Shown here: positions 6,667-7,022 of the stretch, piece by piece
How positions within the stretch are numbered: position 1 is the stretch's first letter
Layout: each line of letters opens with the position of its first letter
NCBI GenBank assembly: GCA_030665925.1
Contig: DAOUYX010000080.1
Coordinates: forward strand, 1-7,022
Length of the DNA stretch: 7,022 nucleotides
From: Methanosarcinales archaeon
GTDB lineage: Archaea; Halobacteriota; Syntropharchaeia; Alkanophagales; Methanospirareceae
Reading direction: 5' to 3'
Position numbers and translations under genes: made by a program
Notes under the pieces: model-generated
Database searches by the model: none
What the model saw: only the letters and a program-made list of their open reading frames with translations
Told to the model about the DNA's origin: nothing

Positions 6667-6686
6667 CACCCGATTGAAATCGGGTG
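6667..6686. terminator. GC-rich tetraloop hairpin between convergent tiaS and hicA
   Basis: CACCCGAT (6667-6674) and ATCGGGTG (6679-6686) are perfect 8-base arms around the loop TGAA. It lies 24 bases beyond the hicA stop and 49 bases beyond the tiaS stop, so it could shape the 3' end of either transcript. An alternative pairing of CGGG (6681-6684) with CCCG (6691-6694) would compete with it. Confidence 0.4.
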
Positions 6687-6710
6687 CATCCCCGTTTAAA
6701 CCTCCTATCA

Positions 6711-6929
6711 TCATAACAACTCAACAAATTCATCAACAGTTAAACCAGCAAGTTTGATAAGCTTTCTGAGTGTGCCCCTATCAAGTTCTTTGTGTCTTGG
6801 AACGGAAAGAGTAACCTCGGAGCCGGGTTTTACCATTATGGTATGACCGGTTTGCCTTGCCACGAACCATCCAGCTTTATTAAAAGCCTTAACCGCTTCC
6901 ACACCAGATATTCTTGGTAGTTTTGCCAT
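6711..6929 (-). CDS. hicA: HicA-type mRNA interferase toxin
   Basis: This 72-residue protein has the compact dsRBD-like fold sequence of HicA toxins, which cleave RNA. Features are LPRISGVEAVKAFNKAGW (4-21), then FVARQTGHTIMVKPG with the expected catalytic histidine at H29, the strand EVTLSVPRHKELDRGTLRKLIKLAG (the family's VP.H..L..GTLR..L...G pattern, about 38-62), and a final short helix TVDEFVELL. Length and all core positions are intact, so it looks functional. Its ATG overlaps the TGA of hicB by one base, indicating translational coupling and a shared promoter beyond the right edge. The pair is convergent to tiaS. The biological trigger is unknown. Confidence 0.92.
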   Translation of the reverse strand: MAKLPRISGVEAVKAFNKAGWFVARQTGHTIMVKPGSEVTLSVPRHKELDRGTLRKLIKLAGLTVDEFVELL

Positions 6930-7021
6930 CAGACAGCTACTTCCATTAGCATCTCTTTGCCTTTTATTTCAATCCTTTCATTCAGGACGTCTAAACATCC
7001 CTGAATTGCATCCTTTATATT
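6929..7021 (-). CDS. hicB: HicB-type antitoxin, C-terminal end (cut by window edge)
   Basis: The last 30 codons of the gene upstream of hicA are visible, with TGA at 6929-6931. They read NIKDAIQGCLDVLNERIEIK followed by GKEMLMEVAV, which matches the helix 'NIKEAIxxxLE' and the final strand of the HicB antitoxin fold. The protein stops straight after that strand, so no C-terminal ribbon-helix-helix or helix-turn-helix domain is attached. This suggests the short antitoxin form of about 70 residues, which must rely on another feature for any promoter control. The start and promoter lie outside the window. Confidence 0.8.
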   Translation of the reverse strand, partial: NIKDAIQGCLDVLNERIEIKGKEMLMEVAV

Positions 7022-7022
7022 C

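Noticed and set aside
6672..6684. GATTGAAAT, reminiscent of the 3' end of archaeal CRISPR repeats.
   Set aside because: It occurs once, with no repeated spacing or second unit nearby, and is better explained as the stem and loop of the 6667-6686 hairpin.

Overview
The window looks like a chromosomal segment of a methanogen-related euryarchaeon. The case rests on two tRNA-decoding enzymes. One is O-phosphoseryl-tRNA synthetase (SepRS), almost confined to methanogens, anaerobic methane oxidisers and close relatives. The other is TiaS, the archaea-specific enzyme that makes agmatidine in tRNA-Ile2. TATA-like boxes, divergent promoters and few Shine-Dalgarno sites also fit Archaea. An ANME-1/Syntropharchaeia-type lineage is my guess from this gene mix; the window alone cannot prove it.

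Layout. At the left edge, the N-terminal 149 codons of exodeoxyribonuclease VII large subunit (xseA) run off position 1 on the minus strand. Next, also on the minus strand, is a small multi-pass membrane protein of the 'small multidrug export' family (514-1041). Its promoter lies back to back with that of SepRS (1134-2741, plus strand), around a palindromic TATA element near 1064-1074. A 146-base convergent gap follows and ends in a perfect 13-bp-arm palindrome that abuts the stop codon of a RimI-like acetyltransferase. That gene (2888-3355) and an AroQ-type chorismate mutase (3359-3664) form a tight minus-strand pair. A second divergent region (3665-3889) precedes an MgtE-like two-repeat permease (3890-5194). 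TiaS follows (5277-6617), just after a partial copy of the palindrome. The right end holds two compact hairpins (6618-6686) and a minus-strand hicB-hicA toxin-antitoxin pair, with hicB cut by the window edge.

Function. Most of the content is housekeeping: Cys-tRNA formation by the indirect route, AUA decoding, prephenate formation for Phe/Tyr, protein N-terminal acetylation and cation transport. The accessory parts are hicBA, a repeated AT-rich palindrome and probably xseA. I found no clear sign of an undescribed multi-gene system. The most useful leads are the repeated palindrome and its possible alternative folds, the unresolved 5' end of the MgtE-like gene, and an apparent Glu/Gln exchange at two active-site positions of the chorismate mutase.
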